This document shows, piece after piece, positions 1 to 10,524 of a stretch of DNA of 49,010 nucleotides (the first letter of the stretch is position 1; each line of letters starts with the position of its first letter). The stretch lies in contig NZ_LLZN01000084.1 of assembly GCF_001509795.1 (NCBI RefSeq), positions 1 through 49,010 of the forward strand, written 5' to 3'. The notes below the pieces were generated by a model. That model made no database searches. It saw only the letters and a list, made by a program, of their open reading frames with translations, and was not told the DNA's origin. A program made the translations under genes and the position numbers. The DNA is from Streptomyces sp. NRRL WC-3605. Its GTDB lineage: Bacteria; Actinomycetota; Actinomycetes; Streptomycetales; Streptomycetaceae.

Positions 1-40
1 GGCGGGGGCACCTCGGGGAGGGGGACGGGAGCGCGGCGGA

Positions 41-65
41 GGCGCGGGTGCCGGGCACCCGCGCC
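41..65 (-). terminator. Hairpin terminator after the propeller gene
   Basis: Two 12-base arms (41-52 and 54-65) are perfectly complementary around a single central base. The structure lies five bases past the stop codon of the minus-strand propeller gene. There is no T-run, as is usual for Streptomyces terminators. Positions 1-40 hold nothing I can identify. Confidence 0.6.
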
Positions 66-69
66 GGAC

Positions 70-1923
70 TCACTTGCCGTAGGCGAGGATCAGCTTCTCC
101 TTGGCGTCGTCCTGGCCGCTGAGGCGGGTGCTCGACAGGTAGAAGCGGCCGTCGACCCAGTCGTACGCCTTGGAGAAGAAGCCGTTCTCGATCCGCGCGG
201 CGCTCACCGGGTTCTGCAGGAGCTTCGCCGGCTCGTGGCCGCCGCCGGTCAGCGGGATCGACACGACCTGGCCGCCCGCGTCGTAGGACGGCGTCACGTA
301 CGCGACGAGCTTGCCGTCCTCGACCTTCACCGGGAGCATCGTCTCCTCGGCGGGCGACTTGGCGCGCCACTTCTCCTTGCCGCTGTCCAGGCTGATCGCG
401 ACGATCTCGTTGGCGGCGGCGATGGCCTTGGTCGGCATGTACAGCGTGTCCTTGTCGGCGACCACACCGCCGCAGCCCTGCAGGGCGCGCTCCAGGATGG
501 CCCAGCCGCACTCGGCGCCGATCTCCAGGTCGACGGAGACCTGCGAACGGCGCTTGCCGCTGGAGGTGTCGAACGTGGAGATGTTCCACGTCTTCTTGTC
601 CTTGTTGGTGCTGTAGACGACCAGCGGGTCGACGGAGAAGACACGGGCGACCCGCCATCCTCCGTCGATCTTGCGCGTCCACTCGGCCTTGCCCGTCGCC
701 GGGTCGAGGATCTGGATCTCGTCGTGCTCGCCGGAGCCGCCGGCGTCGCAGGACGCCACACCGACCAGGGCCTCTCCGCCCGCGAAGGCGTCGGGGAAGC
801 ACTTGTCGCCGTAGCGCTGCTTGTCCCACATCTTCTTGCCGGTGCCGATGTCGTAGGCGGTGCCGGACTGCGAGCGGCCCACCATCAGCGTCTTGCCGGT
901 GATGGACATCTCGACCTTGAGGGTGGTGTCGAACAGGCCGCCCTCGGCGACCGTGCCCTTCCAGCCCTTGTCACCGGTGTTCAGGTCGATCTGCTGGAGC
1001 TGGTTGCACTTGGCGCGGTCGCTGCTGCCGCTCATGTAGGCCACGACGACCTTGTCGTCGGACGACTTCTGCGCCGTGACCGAGCAGATCTTCTGCGGGA
1101 AGGAGATCGGGTCCCAGGCGGCCTCGCCGTCGGCGACGCGGTAGCCGAAGACCTGCTTGTACGCGGCCTTCACCGCCGTCTTGTCGGTGATCCACATGCC
1201 GGGGGCGTCGGCGCCCGAACCGGGGGCGTCGGGGGCCGGCTTGTACCAGAGCACCTTGGCCTCGCCGGCCTGCCGGCCGCCGTTGAGGTTCTCCGGGTCG
1301 GCGCCGCCGCCGCTGCCCTCGTCGCCGCCCTCGTCGTCACCGGTCGGGGACGCGGAGCCCTTCGGGTCGTCGGTCTTCTGCGCGACCGGCTTCTTCGGGT
1401 CGTCGTCGCCGCTGGTCACCGCGTACACGGTGCCGCCGATCACCGCGAGCGCGGCGACGGCCGCGACGACGACGAGGGCGGGCTTGCCCTTGAACGGGTT
1501 GCGCGAGCCGCCGGGCGGGGTGCCGGGCGCGCCCGGGTACTGCGGCTGGCCCGGGTACTGCGGCTGGCCCGGGTAGCCGTACCCCGGCTGCGGCGGCTGG
1601 CCGTAGGGGCCGGGCTGCTGCGGCTGGCCGTACGGGCCCGGCTGCTGGGGCGGCTGGCCGTACGGGCCGGACGCGTAGGGGCCCGGCTGCTGCGGAGGCT
1701 GCTGCGGGTAGCCGTAGCCAGGCTGGGGCGGACCGGCCGGCGGCTGCGGCGGGCCCTGCGGCGGTGGAGGCGTCTGGGGGGCGCCCTGCGGCGGGGGCGG
1801 GGTCTGCGGGGCACCGTCCGGCTGCGGCGGCTGCGGCGGCTGCGGGGCGCCGAAGCCGCCCTGCCGCGGATCCTGCGGTGCGCCGAAACCGCCCTGCGGC
1901 GGCTGGTTGGGCGGCTGGCTCAT
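70..1923 (-). CDS. Membrane-anchored PQQ-like beta-propeller protein
   Basis: The 617-aa protein has three parts. Residues 1-145 are a cytoplasmic-side Pro/Gln/Gly/Tyr-rich tail with repeated QPGPYGQP-like units. Residues 148-169 form one transmembrane helix. The rest is an extracytoplasmic domain with the repeated pattern of PQQ-type beta-propeller blades (for example LNTGDKGWKG, IGTGKKMWDK, LDSGKEKWRA). Such propellers in Streptomyces are usually binding or scaffold proteins rather than quinoprotein enzymes, and no catalytic residue is recognisable. I chose the ATG at 1923 because an AAGGGGGA ribosome site lies just upstream; an upstream extension to 1986 lacks one. The ligand is unknown. 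It resembles the sensor halves of propeller-type Ser/Thr kinases but has no kinase domain. Confidence 0.85.
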   Translation of the reverse strand: MSQPPNQPPQGGFGAPQDPRQGGFGAPQPPQPPQPDGAPQTPPPPQGAPQTPPPPQGPPQPPAGPPQPGYGYPQQPPQQPGPYASGPYGQPPQQPGPYGQPQQPGPYGQPPQPGYGYPGQPQYPGQPQYPGAPGTPPGGSRNPFKGKPALVVVAAVAALAVIGGTVYAVTSGDDDPKKPVAQKTDDPKGSASPTGDDEGGDEGSGGGADPENLNGGRQAGEAKVLWYKPAPDAPGSGADAPGMWITDKTAVKAAYKQVFGYRVADGEAAWDPISFPQKICSVTAQKSSDDKVVVAYMSGSSDRAKCNQLQQIDLNTGDKGWKGTVAEGGLFDTTLKVEMSITGKTLMVGRSQSGTAYDIGTGKKMWDKQRYGDKCFPDAFAGGEALVGVASCDAGGSGEHDEIQILDPATGKAEWTRKIDGGWRVARVFSVDPLVVYSTNKDKKTWNISTFDTSSGKRRSQVSVDLEIGAECGWAILERALQGCGGVVADKDTLYMPTKAIAAANEIVAISLDSGKEKWRAKSPAEETMLPVKVEDGKLVAYVTPSYDAGGQVVSIPLTGGGHEPAKLLQNPVSAARIENGFFSKAYDWVDGRFYLSSTRLSGQDDAKEKLILAYGK

Positions 1924-2129
1924 GAGCGGTCCCCCTTGGTGGGCCGGTGCGGTGCCACGTCCTGTGCCGTCGCGATCTCGCCACACCGGCGTTTCTCAGA
2001 CTGTCCTCAGCGGCCCTTTCTATCACCCGTCACCGGCGGCGCACCGGGCCCCGTCCACCCCTGTACCCAAGGGAGGACCGGCCTGTGATGCCCTCGTTAT
2101 GACCCTTCACTCGCTCTTCACGTGCGGGG

Positions 2130-2152
2130 CCCGGCGCCCGTGCGACGCCGGG
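2130..2152 (-). terminator. Hairpin downstream of the ABC-F gene
   Basis: Seven-base arms (2130-2136 and 2146-2152) enclose a nine-base loop, about 20 bases after the ABC-F stop codon. This is a plausible intrinsic terminator separating it from the propeller gene. The remaining 1924-2129 is the propeller gene's upstream region, where I see no convincing promoter. Confidence 0.45.
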
Positions 2153-2171
2153 GTGCTCCGGACGGGAGGCC

Positions 2172-3983
<1,812 letters not shown>

Positions 3984-4072
3984 TTCTCTCCTGCCCGGTG
4001 GATCGATCAGCTTTCCAGCCTAGGCCCTGCCGGGGAGCGGTCGGGACGCGAGGAGACGGTCACTCTTTGTGA

Positions 4073-4101
4073 TGACGTGATCGGAAACGGGCGGCTACCG
4101 T
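4073..4101 (+). promoter_or_regulatory. Possible promoter of the Uma2 gene
   Basis: TGACGT at 4073-4078 and TACCGT at 4096-4101 are separated by 17 bases, about 40 bases before the Uma2 start. The match is only moderate. Confidence 0.3.
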
Positions 4102-4139
4102 AGGTGGCAGGCAGCAGGATCCCGTCCATGGGAGGAATC

Positions 4140-4733
4140 ATGACCGCCGAGCCCGTGAAGCACCGCGTCCGGTGGCCGGTGCCGCCGCAGGACGGCTACA
4201 CCGTGGACGACCTGTTCACGCTGCCCGATCTCCCGCCGCACACCGAGTTGATCGACGGGAGTCTGGTTTTCGTGAGTCCGCAGCGAGACTTCCACAGCGT
4301 CGTCATCGACCTGCTGGTCAACGGGCTCCGTCAGACCGCGCCACCCGGGTTCAGGATCAGGCGGGAAATGACCGTCGTCCTTGATCAACGTAATGGCCCC
4401 GAGCCCGACGTGAGCGTCGTCCGTACCGACGCGATCACCGGATCGGGCCAGACGCGCTACGCGGCGAAGGACGTGCTCCTCGCCGTCGAGGTCGTCTCCC
4501 CGGACTCCGAGTCACGGGACCGCACCACCAAGCCGCAGAAGTACGCGACCGCAGGCATCCCGAGCTTCTGGCGTGTGGAGGAGAACGGCGTCAGCGGCAG
4601 GCCTGTCATTCACGTCTACGAGCTCGATCCCATGACGCAGTCCTATGTGCACATGGGCATGCACCGCGACCGCGTCAAGGTCGACAAGCCCTACTCCATC
4701 GACATCGACCTGACTGCCGTCGACGAGCTCTGA
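4140..4733 (+). CDS. Uma2 family (DUF820) restriction-endonuclease-fold protein
   Basis: The 197-aa protein has the PD-(D/E)xK layout of the Uma2/DUF820 family: an aspartate in PDVSVV, a glutamate in LAVEVVSP, and a lysine in TTKPQKYATAGIP, followed by the family's FWRVE strand. The family has the nuclease fold, and its members are abundant in Streptomyces and cyanobacteria, but their cellular role is not established. The ATG at 4140 is preceded by GGAGG four bases away; an ATG at 4104 would add 12 poorly conserved residues and lacks a ribosome site. It stands alone, divergent from the ABC-F gene, and ends 12 bases before the convergent ispE stop, so there is no restriction-modification context. 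Confidence 0.85.
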   Translation: MTAEPVKHRVRWPVPPQDGYTVDDLFTLPDLPPHTELIDGSLVFVSPQRDFHSVVIDLLVNGLRQTAPPGFRIRREMTVVLDQRNGPEPDVSVVRTDAITGSGQTRYAAKDVLLAVEVVSPDSESRDRTTKPQKYATAGIPSFWRVEENGVSGRPVIHVYELDPMTQSYVHMGMHRDRVKVDKPYSIDIDLTAVDEL

Positions 4734-4745
4734 GGACTGGGCGCT

Positions 4746-5642
4746 TCAGACCACCGTAGCCCCCGGCACCGGCCCCGACGCCGTGCGTACGTCTCGGCAG
4801 GTGCCGGAGGCCCGCAGCGCCGCCGCGACGGACTCCGCCGCCTCCGCGTCCCGCGCCAGGAACGCCGTCGTCGGCCCCGAACCCGACACCAGCGAGGCCA
4901 GTGCCCCCGCCGCGCGCCCCGCGGCCAGCGTGTCCGCCAGCTCCGGGAACAGCGACAGCGCCGCCGGCTGAAGATCGTTGGACACGGTGGCCGCGAGCAC
5001 TTCCGCGTCACCCTTGGCGAGTGCGCCGAGCAGTTCCTGCGAAGCCACCGGCTCCGGGATCTCCCGCGCTCCTGCCAGCCGGTCGTATTCCCGGAACACC
5101 GCCGGTGTGGACAGCCCCCGTGAGGCCATCGCGAACACCCAGGAGAAAGTCCCCCCGACCTCCAGCTCCGTCAGCCTCTCGCCGCGCCCGGTGCCGAGGG
5201 CCGCACCCCCGACCAGGCTGAACGGCACGTCGCTGCCCAGTTCGGCGCAGATCTCCAGGAGTTCCTCGCGGGAGGCGCGGGTGCCCCACAGGGTGTCGCA
5301 GGCGAGGAGGGCGGCCGCCCCGTCGGCGCTGCCGCCCGCCATGCCGCCGGCGACGGGGATGTCCTTGGCGATGTGCAGGTGCACGTCGGGAGTCAGGCCG
5401 TGGCGCGCGGCCAGCGCCTCGGCGGCGCGGACGGCCAGGTTGGTGCCGTCGAGCGGGACCTGCGCGGCGTCGGGGCCGTCGCAGGTGACGCGCGGGCCGC
5501 CTGGCGAGGGCGTCGCGGTGACCTCGTCGTACAGGCCGACGGCGAGGAAGACGTTGGCGAGGTCGTGGAAGCCGTCGGGGCGGGCGGCGCCCACCGCGAG
5601 CTGGACGTTGACCTTGGCGGGGACGCGGACGGTGACGTTCAC
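4746..5642 (-). CDS. ispE: 4-(cytidine 5'-diphospho)-2-C-methyl-D-erythritol kinase
   Basis: IspE phosphorylates CDP-methylerythritol in the non-mevalonate isoprenoid pathway, which supplies precursors for quinones, undecaprenyl phosphate and terpenes. The 298-aa protein shows the GHMP-kinase organisation: N-terminal [11 protein letters not shown], the ATP-binding glycine-rich loop [17 protein letters not shown] near residues 97-113, and a C-terminal [10 protein letters not shown] motif. It begins with GTG at 5642, overlapping the rsmA stop codon by four bases (GTGA). The two are therefore translationally coupled, and the rsmA-ispE pairing is conserved in actinobacteria. Confidence 0.96.
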   Translation of the reverse strand: MNVTVRVPAKVNVQLAVGAARPDGFHDLANVFLAVGLYDEVTATPSPGGPRVTCDGPDAAQVPLDGTNLAVRAAEALAARHGLTPDVHLHIAKDIPVAGGMAGGSADGAAALLACDTLWGTRASREELLEICAELGSDVPFSLVGGAALGTGRGERLTELEVGGTFSWVFAMASRGLSTPAVFREYDRLAGAREIPEPVASQELLGALAKGDAEVLAATVSNDLQPAALSLFPELADTLAAGRAAGALASLVSGSGPTTAFLARDAEAAESVAAALRASGTCRDVRTASGPVPGATVV

Positions 5643-6526
5643 TGCTGGCCCTGCTCCTTGTGTCCGGCGTCCTTGTGCTCGGCGATGCGCGCGAACTCCT
5701 CGACGGTCAGGGACTCGCCGCGGGCCTGCGGGGAGACGCCGGCCGCGACGAGGGCGGCCTCGGCGGCGGCCGCGGAGCCGGCCCAGCCGGCGAGCGCGGC
5801 CCGCAGCGTCTTGCGGCGCTGGGCGAATGCGGCGTCGACGACGGCGAAGACCTCGCGCCGGGACGCGGTGGTGGCGAGCGGCTCCGTGCGGCGCACCAGC
5901 GACACCAGTCCGCTGTCGACGTTCGGGGCGGGCCAGAAGACGGTACGGCCGATGGCGCCGGCCCGCTTGACCTCGGCGTACCAGTTGGCCTTGACGGACG
6001 GCACCCCGTACACCTTCGAGCCGGGGGCGGCGGCGAGACGGTCGGCGACCTCCGACTGCACCATGACCAGGGTGCGTTCGATGCTCGGGAAGGTCTCCAG
6101 CATGTGCAGCAGGACCGGGACGGCCACGTTGTAGGGGAGGTTGGCGACCAGCGCGGTGGGCGGCGGGCCGGGCAGCTCGGCGACGTGCATCGCGTCGGAG
6201 TGGACCAGCGCGAACCGGTCGGCGCGCTCGGGCATGCGGGCGGCGACGGTCGCGGGCAGCGCGGCGGCCAGCACGTCGTCGATCTCGACGGCGGTGACCC
6301 GGTCGGCGGCCTCCAGCAGGGCGAGCGTGAGGGAACCGAGCCCCGGGCCGACCTCGACGACCACGTCGTCGGGGCGGACCTCGGCGGTGCGGACGATGCG
6401 GCGGACGGTGTTCGCGTCGATCACGAAGTTCTGGCCGCGCTGCTTGGTGGGGCGCACACCGAGGGCGGCCGCGAGTTCACGGATGTCGGCGGGGCCCAGG
6501 AGGGCGTCGGGGGTGGGGCTGCTCAC
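5639..6526 (-). CDS. rsmA: 16S rRNA (adenine1518/1519-N6)-dimethyltransferase
   Basis: RsmA (KsgA) dimethylates two adjacent adenines in helix 45 of 16S rRNA late in small-subunit assembly. Its loss gives kasugamycin resistance. The 295-aa protein has the SAM-binding motif [17 protein letters not shown], the acidic VEID loop, and the catalytic motif NLPYN. The start is GTG at 6526: the protein then begins [19 protein letters not shown] and matches family length, whereas an upstream ATG at 6784 would add 86 arginine-rich residues that overlap rpf. A TACCCT hexamer six bases before this GTG suggests a leaderless transcript. Downstream it overlaps ispE. Confidence 0.95.
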   Translation of the reverse strand: MSSPTPDALLGPADIRELAAALGVRPTKQRGQNFVIDANTVRRIVRTAEVRPDDVVVEVGPGLGSLTLALLEAADRVTAVEIDDVLAAALPATVAARMPERADRFALVHSDAMHVAELPGPPPTALVANLPYNVAVPVLLHMLETFPSIERTLVMVQSEVADRLAAAPGSKVYGVPSVKANWYAEVKRAGAIGRTVFWPAPNVDSGLVSLVRRTEPLATTASRREVFAVVDAAFAQRRKTLRAALAGWAGSAAAAEAALVAAGVSPQARGESLTVEEFARIAEHKDAGHKEQGQQ

Positions 6527-6532
6527 CCGACA

Positions 6533-6538
6533 AGGGTA
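6533..6538 (-). promoter_or_regulatory. -10 hexamer, leaderless rsmA transcript
   Basis: TACCCT on the minus strand, six bases before the GTG of rsmA. No ribosome-binding sequence intervenes. Confidence 0.5.
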
Positions 6539-6584
6539 CGGGGCGCCGCCGGGCCGGATCGCCGCGCCGGCCCCGGCACCCGGC

Positions 6585-7970
6585 TCACCCGTGCAGGCGC
6601 TGCCCGCAGTGCGGCCAGGGGCTGGCGCCCTGGCGGACGTAGAGCTTCTTGGCCCGCATCGTCTGTTCCGCGGGCGGGGCGTCCTGGGGGCGGCCCCGGC
6701 CGCCGAGGCTCTGCCAGGTCTCGGTGTCGAACTGGTAGAGGCCGCCGTACGTCCCCGAGGAGTCGACGGCGTCGGGCCGGCCACCGGACTCGCAGGCGGC
6801 GAGGCCCTCCCAGTTCAGCCGGCCCGTGGAGTCCGTGGACACCGGCAGGGGCTTCGTGCCGACCTTGACGATCTGGGTCTGCGGCCGGCGCACCAGCTCG
6901 GTGCCGGTGCGCCGCGGCTTCTGCCGCACCCCGTTGACGGTGCGCAGCGTGTAGGTGATGCGGCGCAGGCCGGCCCGTCCCGGCTGTTCGACGACCTCGG
7001 TGCCCCGGAACACGGTGGGGTCCTCGACCCGCCGTACGTCGAAGGGGATGACCTCGTCGCGGATCTCCCGGCCGCCGGTGATCCGCAGCACGGTCACCGC
7101 CTGCCCGTCGCGCGGGAAGTCCCCGGCCCGCACGGAGGTGGTGTCGTCGCCGCGCAGGGTGACGCCGGCCTGTTCGACGACCTCGCCGACGGTCGCGGCG
7201 TTGGTGCGGACGGTGCGGGCCCGGCCGTCGGCGAGGACCGTGACCGCGCGTTCGGTGCGCACGTCTAGCGTGAGCCCCTCGCGTCCGATGCGCTTCGAGC
7301 GGGGCACCGACACGTACGCGCCCTCGGTGCGCACCCCGAGCTGCCGCAGCGCCGCCTCCACGGTGTGCGCGGTCGTCCACACCTCGCGCCGGCGGCCGTC
7401 GAGGGTGAGCCGCAGGGGGCGCCCGTGGCGCACCGAGACCTGGTCGCCGCTCTCCAGCGCCGACCCGGCGGGCGGGTGCACCACGTCGTGGGCGCCGACC
7501 TCGACGCCCTCGTCGGCGAGGAGCCCGGTGACGTCGTCGGCGAAGGTGTGCAGGGTGCGCGGCGTGCCGTCCACGGTCAGCTCGACCGCCTTGTCGCTGG
7601 CGACGAAGGCGCTGGTGCCGCCCGCCAGGAACGCGACGACCAGGGCCTGCGGGACGAGCCGGCGCATGGGTCCCTCGACCCGCTCGACGGTCCGGCCGCG
7701 CCGGCGGTGCGCGGCGCGCCGCCCGGTCCGGTGGTCCGCGCCGGGCGCGTACGCCCCTTCGGCCACCTCGTACGCCGGGCGGTAGGTGTCCGCGTACGCC
7801 TCGGTCGTGCTGCCGCCCCCGTACGGGGTGTCGTGACGTTCCGTGTACGCCTCGAAGGCGGCGGGCGTGCCGTAGGGCACCGTGGGAGCGGTGTGCGGGT
7901 CGAAGCCGCCGTACCCCGGGGGGTACGGGGACGGGCTCGGTCCATACGTCTCGAACTGCGCGTTGCTCAC
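6585..7970 (-). CDS. Resuscitation-promoting factor, RpfB type
   Basis: Rpf proteins are secreted or surface muralytic enzymes that help dormant cells or spores resume growth. This 461-aa protein has the RpfB order: a hydrophilic N-terminal tail of about 100 residues rich in Tyr/Pro/Gly, one membrane segment near 107-124 ([18 protein letters not shown]), three DUF348 repeats (each beginning like [19 protein letters not shown]), a G5 domain ([19 protein letters not shown]), and a C-terminal lysozyme-like Rpf domain. The likely catalytic glutamate is E394 in ACESGG, in the expected [11 protein letters not shown] context. The GTG at 7970 has GGAG upstream. The long cytoplasmic tail is unusual compared with mycobacterial RpfB. 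Confidence 0.92.
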   Translation of the reverse strand: MSNAQFETYGPSPSPYPPGYGGFDPHTAPTVPYGTPAAFEAYTERHDTPYGGGSTTEAYADTYRPAYEVAEGAYAPGADHRTGRRAAHRRRGRTVERVEGPMRRLVPQALVVAFLAGGTSAFVASDKAVELTVDGTPRTLHTFADDVTGLLADEGVEVGAHDVVHPPAGSALESGDQVSVRHGRPLRLTLDGRRREVWTTAHTVEAALRQLGVRTEGAYVSVPRSKRIGREGLTLDVRTERAVTVLADGRARTVRTNAATVGEVVEQAGVTLRGDDTTSVRAGDFPRDGQAVTVLRITGGREIRDEVIPFDVRRVEDPTVFRGTEVVEQPGRAGLRRITYTLRTVNGVRQKPRRTGTELVRRPQTQIVKVGTKPLPVSTDSTGRLNWEGLAACESGGRPDAVDSSGTYGGLYQFDTETWQSLGGRGRPQDAPPAEQTMRAKKLYVRQGASPWPHCGQRLHG

Positions 7971-8009
7971 GACGACGCTCCAGCGGAGGGGTCCGTTCAG
8001 GGCCACCAG

Positions 8010-8038
8010 AACCTAGCGGAGCGCCGGGCGGTCACCAA
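8010..8038 (-). promoter_or_regulatory. Sigma-70-type promoter of rpf
   Basis: On the minus strand TTGGTG (8038-8033) and TAGGTT (8015-8010) are separated by exactly 17 bases. This predicts a leader of about 35 bases with a ribosome site, too short for the c-di-AMP riboswitch known from some Streptomyces rpf genes. Confidence 0.55.
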
Positions 8039-8050
8039 GGCGACGCGGCT

Positions 8051-8074
8051 ACGCACCGTAATTTTTACGGGCGT
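8051..8074 (-). terminator. AT-rich hairpin after tatD
   Basis: The stem is ACGC plus CCGTAA pairing with TTACGG plus GCGT, with one bulged A and a three-base loop. It lies 30 bases after the tatD stop and upstream of the rpf promoter. It is strikingly A/T-rich for this genome. Confidence 0.55.
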
Positions 8075-8103
8075 TGGGAGCCGGGACGGCCGTCGGGCGG
8101 GTG

Positions 8104-8991
8104 TCAGCGCGGGTAGGAGAAGGCCCGCGCGGTGTTCGATCCCAGGGCCGCGGCCAGCGTGTCCTCGTCGATGCCGCGCACCTCGGCCATGGCCCGGACC
8201 GTGATCGGAATGAGATACGGAGCGTTGGGCCGTCCGCGGTACGGGGCCGGTGTGAGGAAGGGCGCGTCGGTCTCCACCAGGAGCAGTTCCAGCGGGGCCA
8301 CCGCGACGGCGTCCCGCAGGTTCTGCGCGTTCTTGAAGGTGACGTTGCCGGCGAAGGACATGTAGTACCCGGCGCGGGCGCAGACCCGGGCCATCTCGGC
8401 GTCGCCGGAGTAGCAGTGGAAGACGGTCCGCTCGGGGGCGCCCTCCTCCTTGAGGATGCGCAGGACGTCGTCGTGGGCGTCGCGGTCGTGGATGACGAGG
8501 GCCTTGCCGTGCCGCTTGGCGATCTCGATGTGCGCGCGGAACGACGCCTCCTGCGCCTGGACGCCCTCGGGGCCGGTGCGGAAGTGGTCGAGGCCGGTCT
8601 CGCCGACGCCCTTGACGTGGGGGAGCGCGGCGAGCCGGTCGATCTCGGCGAGCGCCTCGTCGAGCGCCGCCGTGCCTCCGGCCTCCCGCGCGCCCTGCCG
8701 GGACCAGCCGTCGGGGTCCCCGTGCACGATGCGGGGGGCCTCGTTGGGGTGCAGGGCGACGGTGGCGTGCACGGCGTCGTACGCCGCCGCCGTCTCGGCC
8801 GCCCACCGCGAGCCGCGTACGTCGCAGCCCACCTGCACGACGGTGGTCACCCCGACGGAGGCCGCCTTCGCCAGGGCGTCCTCCACGCTGCCGGACTGCA
8901 TGTCGAGGTGGGTGTGCGAGTCGGCGACCGGCACCCGCAGCGGTTCCGGCGCGGGCGGGGCGGCGTGCTTGTCGGCGGCGTTCGAAGGCAT
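8104..8991 (-). CDS. TatD family metal-dependent hydrolase
   Basis: TatD proteins are TIM-barrel metal enzymes with 3'-5' exonuclease activity in several bacteria, linked to DNA repair and DNA fragmentation. The 295-aa protein carries the metal-binding DSHTHLD motif near its N-terminus, a GETGLDHFR glutamate motif, HDRDAHDD, a HCYSG histidine and a C-terminal ETDAPFLTP motif, so the active site is complete. It starts at ATG 8991. TAGGAT lies six bases upstream with no ribosome site between, which suggests a leaderless mRNA. The gene sits between the zinc-ribbon gene and rpf, in the order typical of Streptomyces. Confidence 0.94.
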   Translation of the reverse strand: MPSNAADKHAAPPAPEPLRVPVADSHTHLDMQSGSVEDALAKAASVGVTTVVQVGCDVRGSRWAAETAAAYDAVHATVALHPNEAPRIVHGDPDGWSRQGAREAGGTAALDEALAEIDRLAALPHVKGVGETGLDHFRTGPEGVQAQEASFRAHIEIAKRHGKALVIHDRDAHDDVLRILKEEGAPERTVFHCYSGDAEMARVCARAGYYMSFAGNVTFKNAQNLRDAVAVAPLELLLVETDAPFLTPAPYRGRPNAPYLIPITVRAMAEVRGIDEDTLAAALGSNTARAFSYPR

Positions 8992-8997
8992 GCCCCG

Positions 8998-9003
8998 ATC
9001 CTA
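8998..9003 (-). promoter_or_regulatory. -10 hexamer, leaderless tatD transcript
   Basis: TAGGAT on the minus strand, six bases before the ATG of tatD. Confidence 0.5.
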
Positions 9004-9037
9004 CGGAAGGGGCCCGCCCGCCCAGCCGGGCGCCGGG

Positions 9038-9421
9038 TCAGACGGCCTTGCGGTGGAAGACGTGCAGGAGGTCGGAGAGCTGCCAGTGGTGCGGCGCCTC
9101 GCCCGCCTGGGCGGGGACGGCCGGCGCGGGGCCGGGGCGGCGCAGCGAGTTCTGCGCGGACGACACCCGCCCGGCGCGCATGATGCGCACCACGTGCCCG
9201 TCGCAGTTCTGGCAGGCGGGCCTGCTCAGCGGCGACGGCACGACCCGGCCGTCGGCCACGTACCGGACGAACTCCTGGCCGTCACCGTCGCGGTGGTGCT
9301 CTATCTCGTACGACTGCTCCCAGCCGTGCCCGCAGCGCATGCACGCGAACGAGTACGACTCGTGGACGACGCCGGTCGCGGCGTCGCGAAGGCCCGGGAT
9401 CTGCTGTGCGCTCTCACTCAT
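9038..9421 (-). CDS. Small zinc-ribbon protein, function unknown
   Basis: The 127-aa protein has two cysteine knuckles, CMRCGHGW near residue 28 and CQNCDGH near residue 70, spaced as in a zinc ribbon. An acidic, histidine-containing stretch (YEIEHHRDGDGQEF) lies between them. The C-terminal third is low-complexity, then ends in a basic tail. I do not recognise a named family. The fold suggests nucleic-acid or protein binding. The start at ATG 9421 has AGGAG six bases upstream. It lies between rsmI and tatD on the same strand; 192 bases separate it from rsmI, including a perfect 12-base palindrome (CGCGTGCACGCG) at 9491-9502. Confidence 0.8.
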   Translation of the reverse strand: MSESAQQIPGLRDAATGVVHESYSFACMRCGHGWEQSYEIEHHRDGDGQEFVRYVADGRVVPSPLSRPACQNCDGHVVRIMRAGRVSSAQNSLRRPGPAPAVPAQAGEAPHHWQLSDLLHVFHRKAV

Positions 9422-9613
9422 GCCGGCTCCTGTGGTCCGCAGGGCTGGGACGGTCGGCGCCCCACGACCCAGTGGACTCCCCGACGGCGGCGCGTGCACG
9501 CGATCTGTCCAGTGTTGGCGGCGAATTGGCCGTTCCTTGCAGAAACGCCCGAGTCGCTTTACTCCGGCATGGGGCGCCCGCTCACCCGTGCATACGCCCT
9601 GCTCACACCGTCT

Positions 9614-10462
9614 TCACGCCCCCGCGTTCTTGGCCGCCACGACGGCGTCGAAGACCTCCCGCTTGGGCACCCCGGCCTCCGCGGCCACCGCCGCGATCGC
9701 CTCCTTGCGCCGCTCCCCCGCCTCCTCGCGGATGCGGACCCGGCGCACGAGCTCCGCCGCGTCGACCTCCTCGGCGCCCTTGTCCGGGGCGCCCTCGACG
9801 ACGACGGTGATCTCCCCGCGCACGCCCTCGGCGGCCCACGCCGCGAGCTCGCCGAGCCCGCCCCGCCTGACCTCCTCGTACGTCTTGGTCAGCTCCCGGC
9901 ACACGGCGGCCCGCCGCTCGGGCCCGAACACCTCGGCCATCGCGGCGAGGGTGTCGTCGAGCCGGTGCGGGGCCTCGAAGTAGACGAGCGTGCGGCGCTC
10001 CCGCTCGACCTCGGCCAGGCGCGAGCGCCGCTCCCCCGCCTTGCGCGGCAGGAACCCCTCGAAGCAGAACCGGTCCACGGGCAGCCCGGACAGGGCGAGC
10101 GCGGTCAGCACGGCGGACGGGCCGGGCACGGCGGTGACCCGGATGTCCTTCTCCACCGCCGCCGCGACCAGCCGGTACCCCGGGTCCGACACGGACGGCA
10201 TGCCCGCGTCGGTCACCAGCAGCACCCGCGAGCCCTCCAGCAGCGCCTCGACCAGCTCGGGGGTGCGTGCCGACTCGTTGCCCTCGAAGTACGACACGAC
10301 CCGCCCGGACGGCTGCACACCGAGCGCCTGCGTGAGGCGCTTCAGGCGCCGGGTGTCCTCCGCGGCGACCACGTCCGCGCCGGCCAGCTCCTGTGCGAGC
10401 CGGGGCGGCGCGTCCCGGACGTCGCCGATGGGGGTGCCTGCCAGTACAAGGGTTCCTGTCAC
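9614..10462 (-). CDS. rsmI: 16S rRNA (cytidine1402-2'-O)-methyltransferase
   Basis: RsmI methylates the ribose of C1402 in the ribosomal P site. The 282-aa protein belongs to the tetrapyrrole-methylase fold. The N-terminal LVLAGTPIGDVRDAPPR and AEDTRRLKRL motifs, the VSDPGY loop and the FEGFLPRK segment are typical, and the C-terminal helical RsmI extension is present. The start is GTG at 10462, which places the conserved TGTLVLAGTPIG at the N-terminus. It is divergent from pmt with only 62 bases between the start codons. Confidence 0.95.
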   Translation of the reverse strand: MTGTLVLAGTPIGDVRDAPPRLAQELAGADVVAAEDTRRLKRLTQALGVQPSGRVVSYFEGNESARTPELVEALLEGSRVLLVTDAGMPSVSDPGYRLVAAAVEKDIRVTAVPGPSAVLTALALSGLPVDRFCFEGFLPRKAGERRSRLAEVERERRTLVYFEAPHRLDDTLAAMAEVFGPERRAAVCRELTKTYEEVRRGGLGELAAWAAEGVRGEITVVVEGAPDKGAEEVDAAELVRRVRIREEAGERRKEAIAAVAAEAGVPKREVFDAVVAAKNAGA

Positions 10463-10512
10463 GTTTCCAGTCTCGCAGGGCGCATCCGCGCGACTGTCAC
10501 AGACGTGTTCCC

Positions 10513-10518
10513 TACGAT
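10513..10518 (+). promoter_or_regulatory. -10 hexamer, leaderless pmt transcript
   Basis: TACGAT, six bases before the GTG of pmt. No -35 match at normal spacing and no ribosome site were seen. Confidence 0.5.
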
Positions 10519-10524
10519 GGCGCG

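Noticed and set aside
1500..1900. Repeated CCGTACGGG-like blocks
   Set aside because: They encode the Pro/Gln/Tyr-rich repeats of the propeller protein tail, so they are coding repeats rather than a regulatory array.
7971..8103. c-di-AMP (ydaO) riboswitch before rpf
   Set aside because: A good promoter predicts a leader of only about 35 bases, too short for that riboswitch.
9491..9502. CGCGTGCACGCG palindrome as a terminator or operator
   Set aside because: It is perfect but short and made of common high-G+C words, with no promoter element at a meaningful distance.
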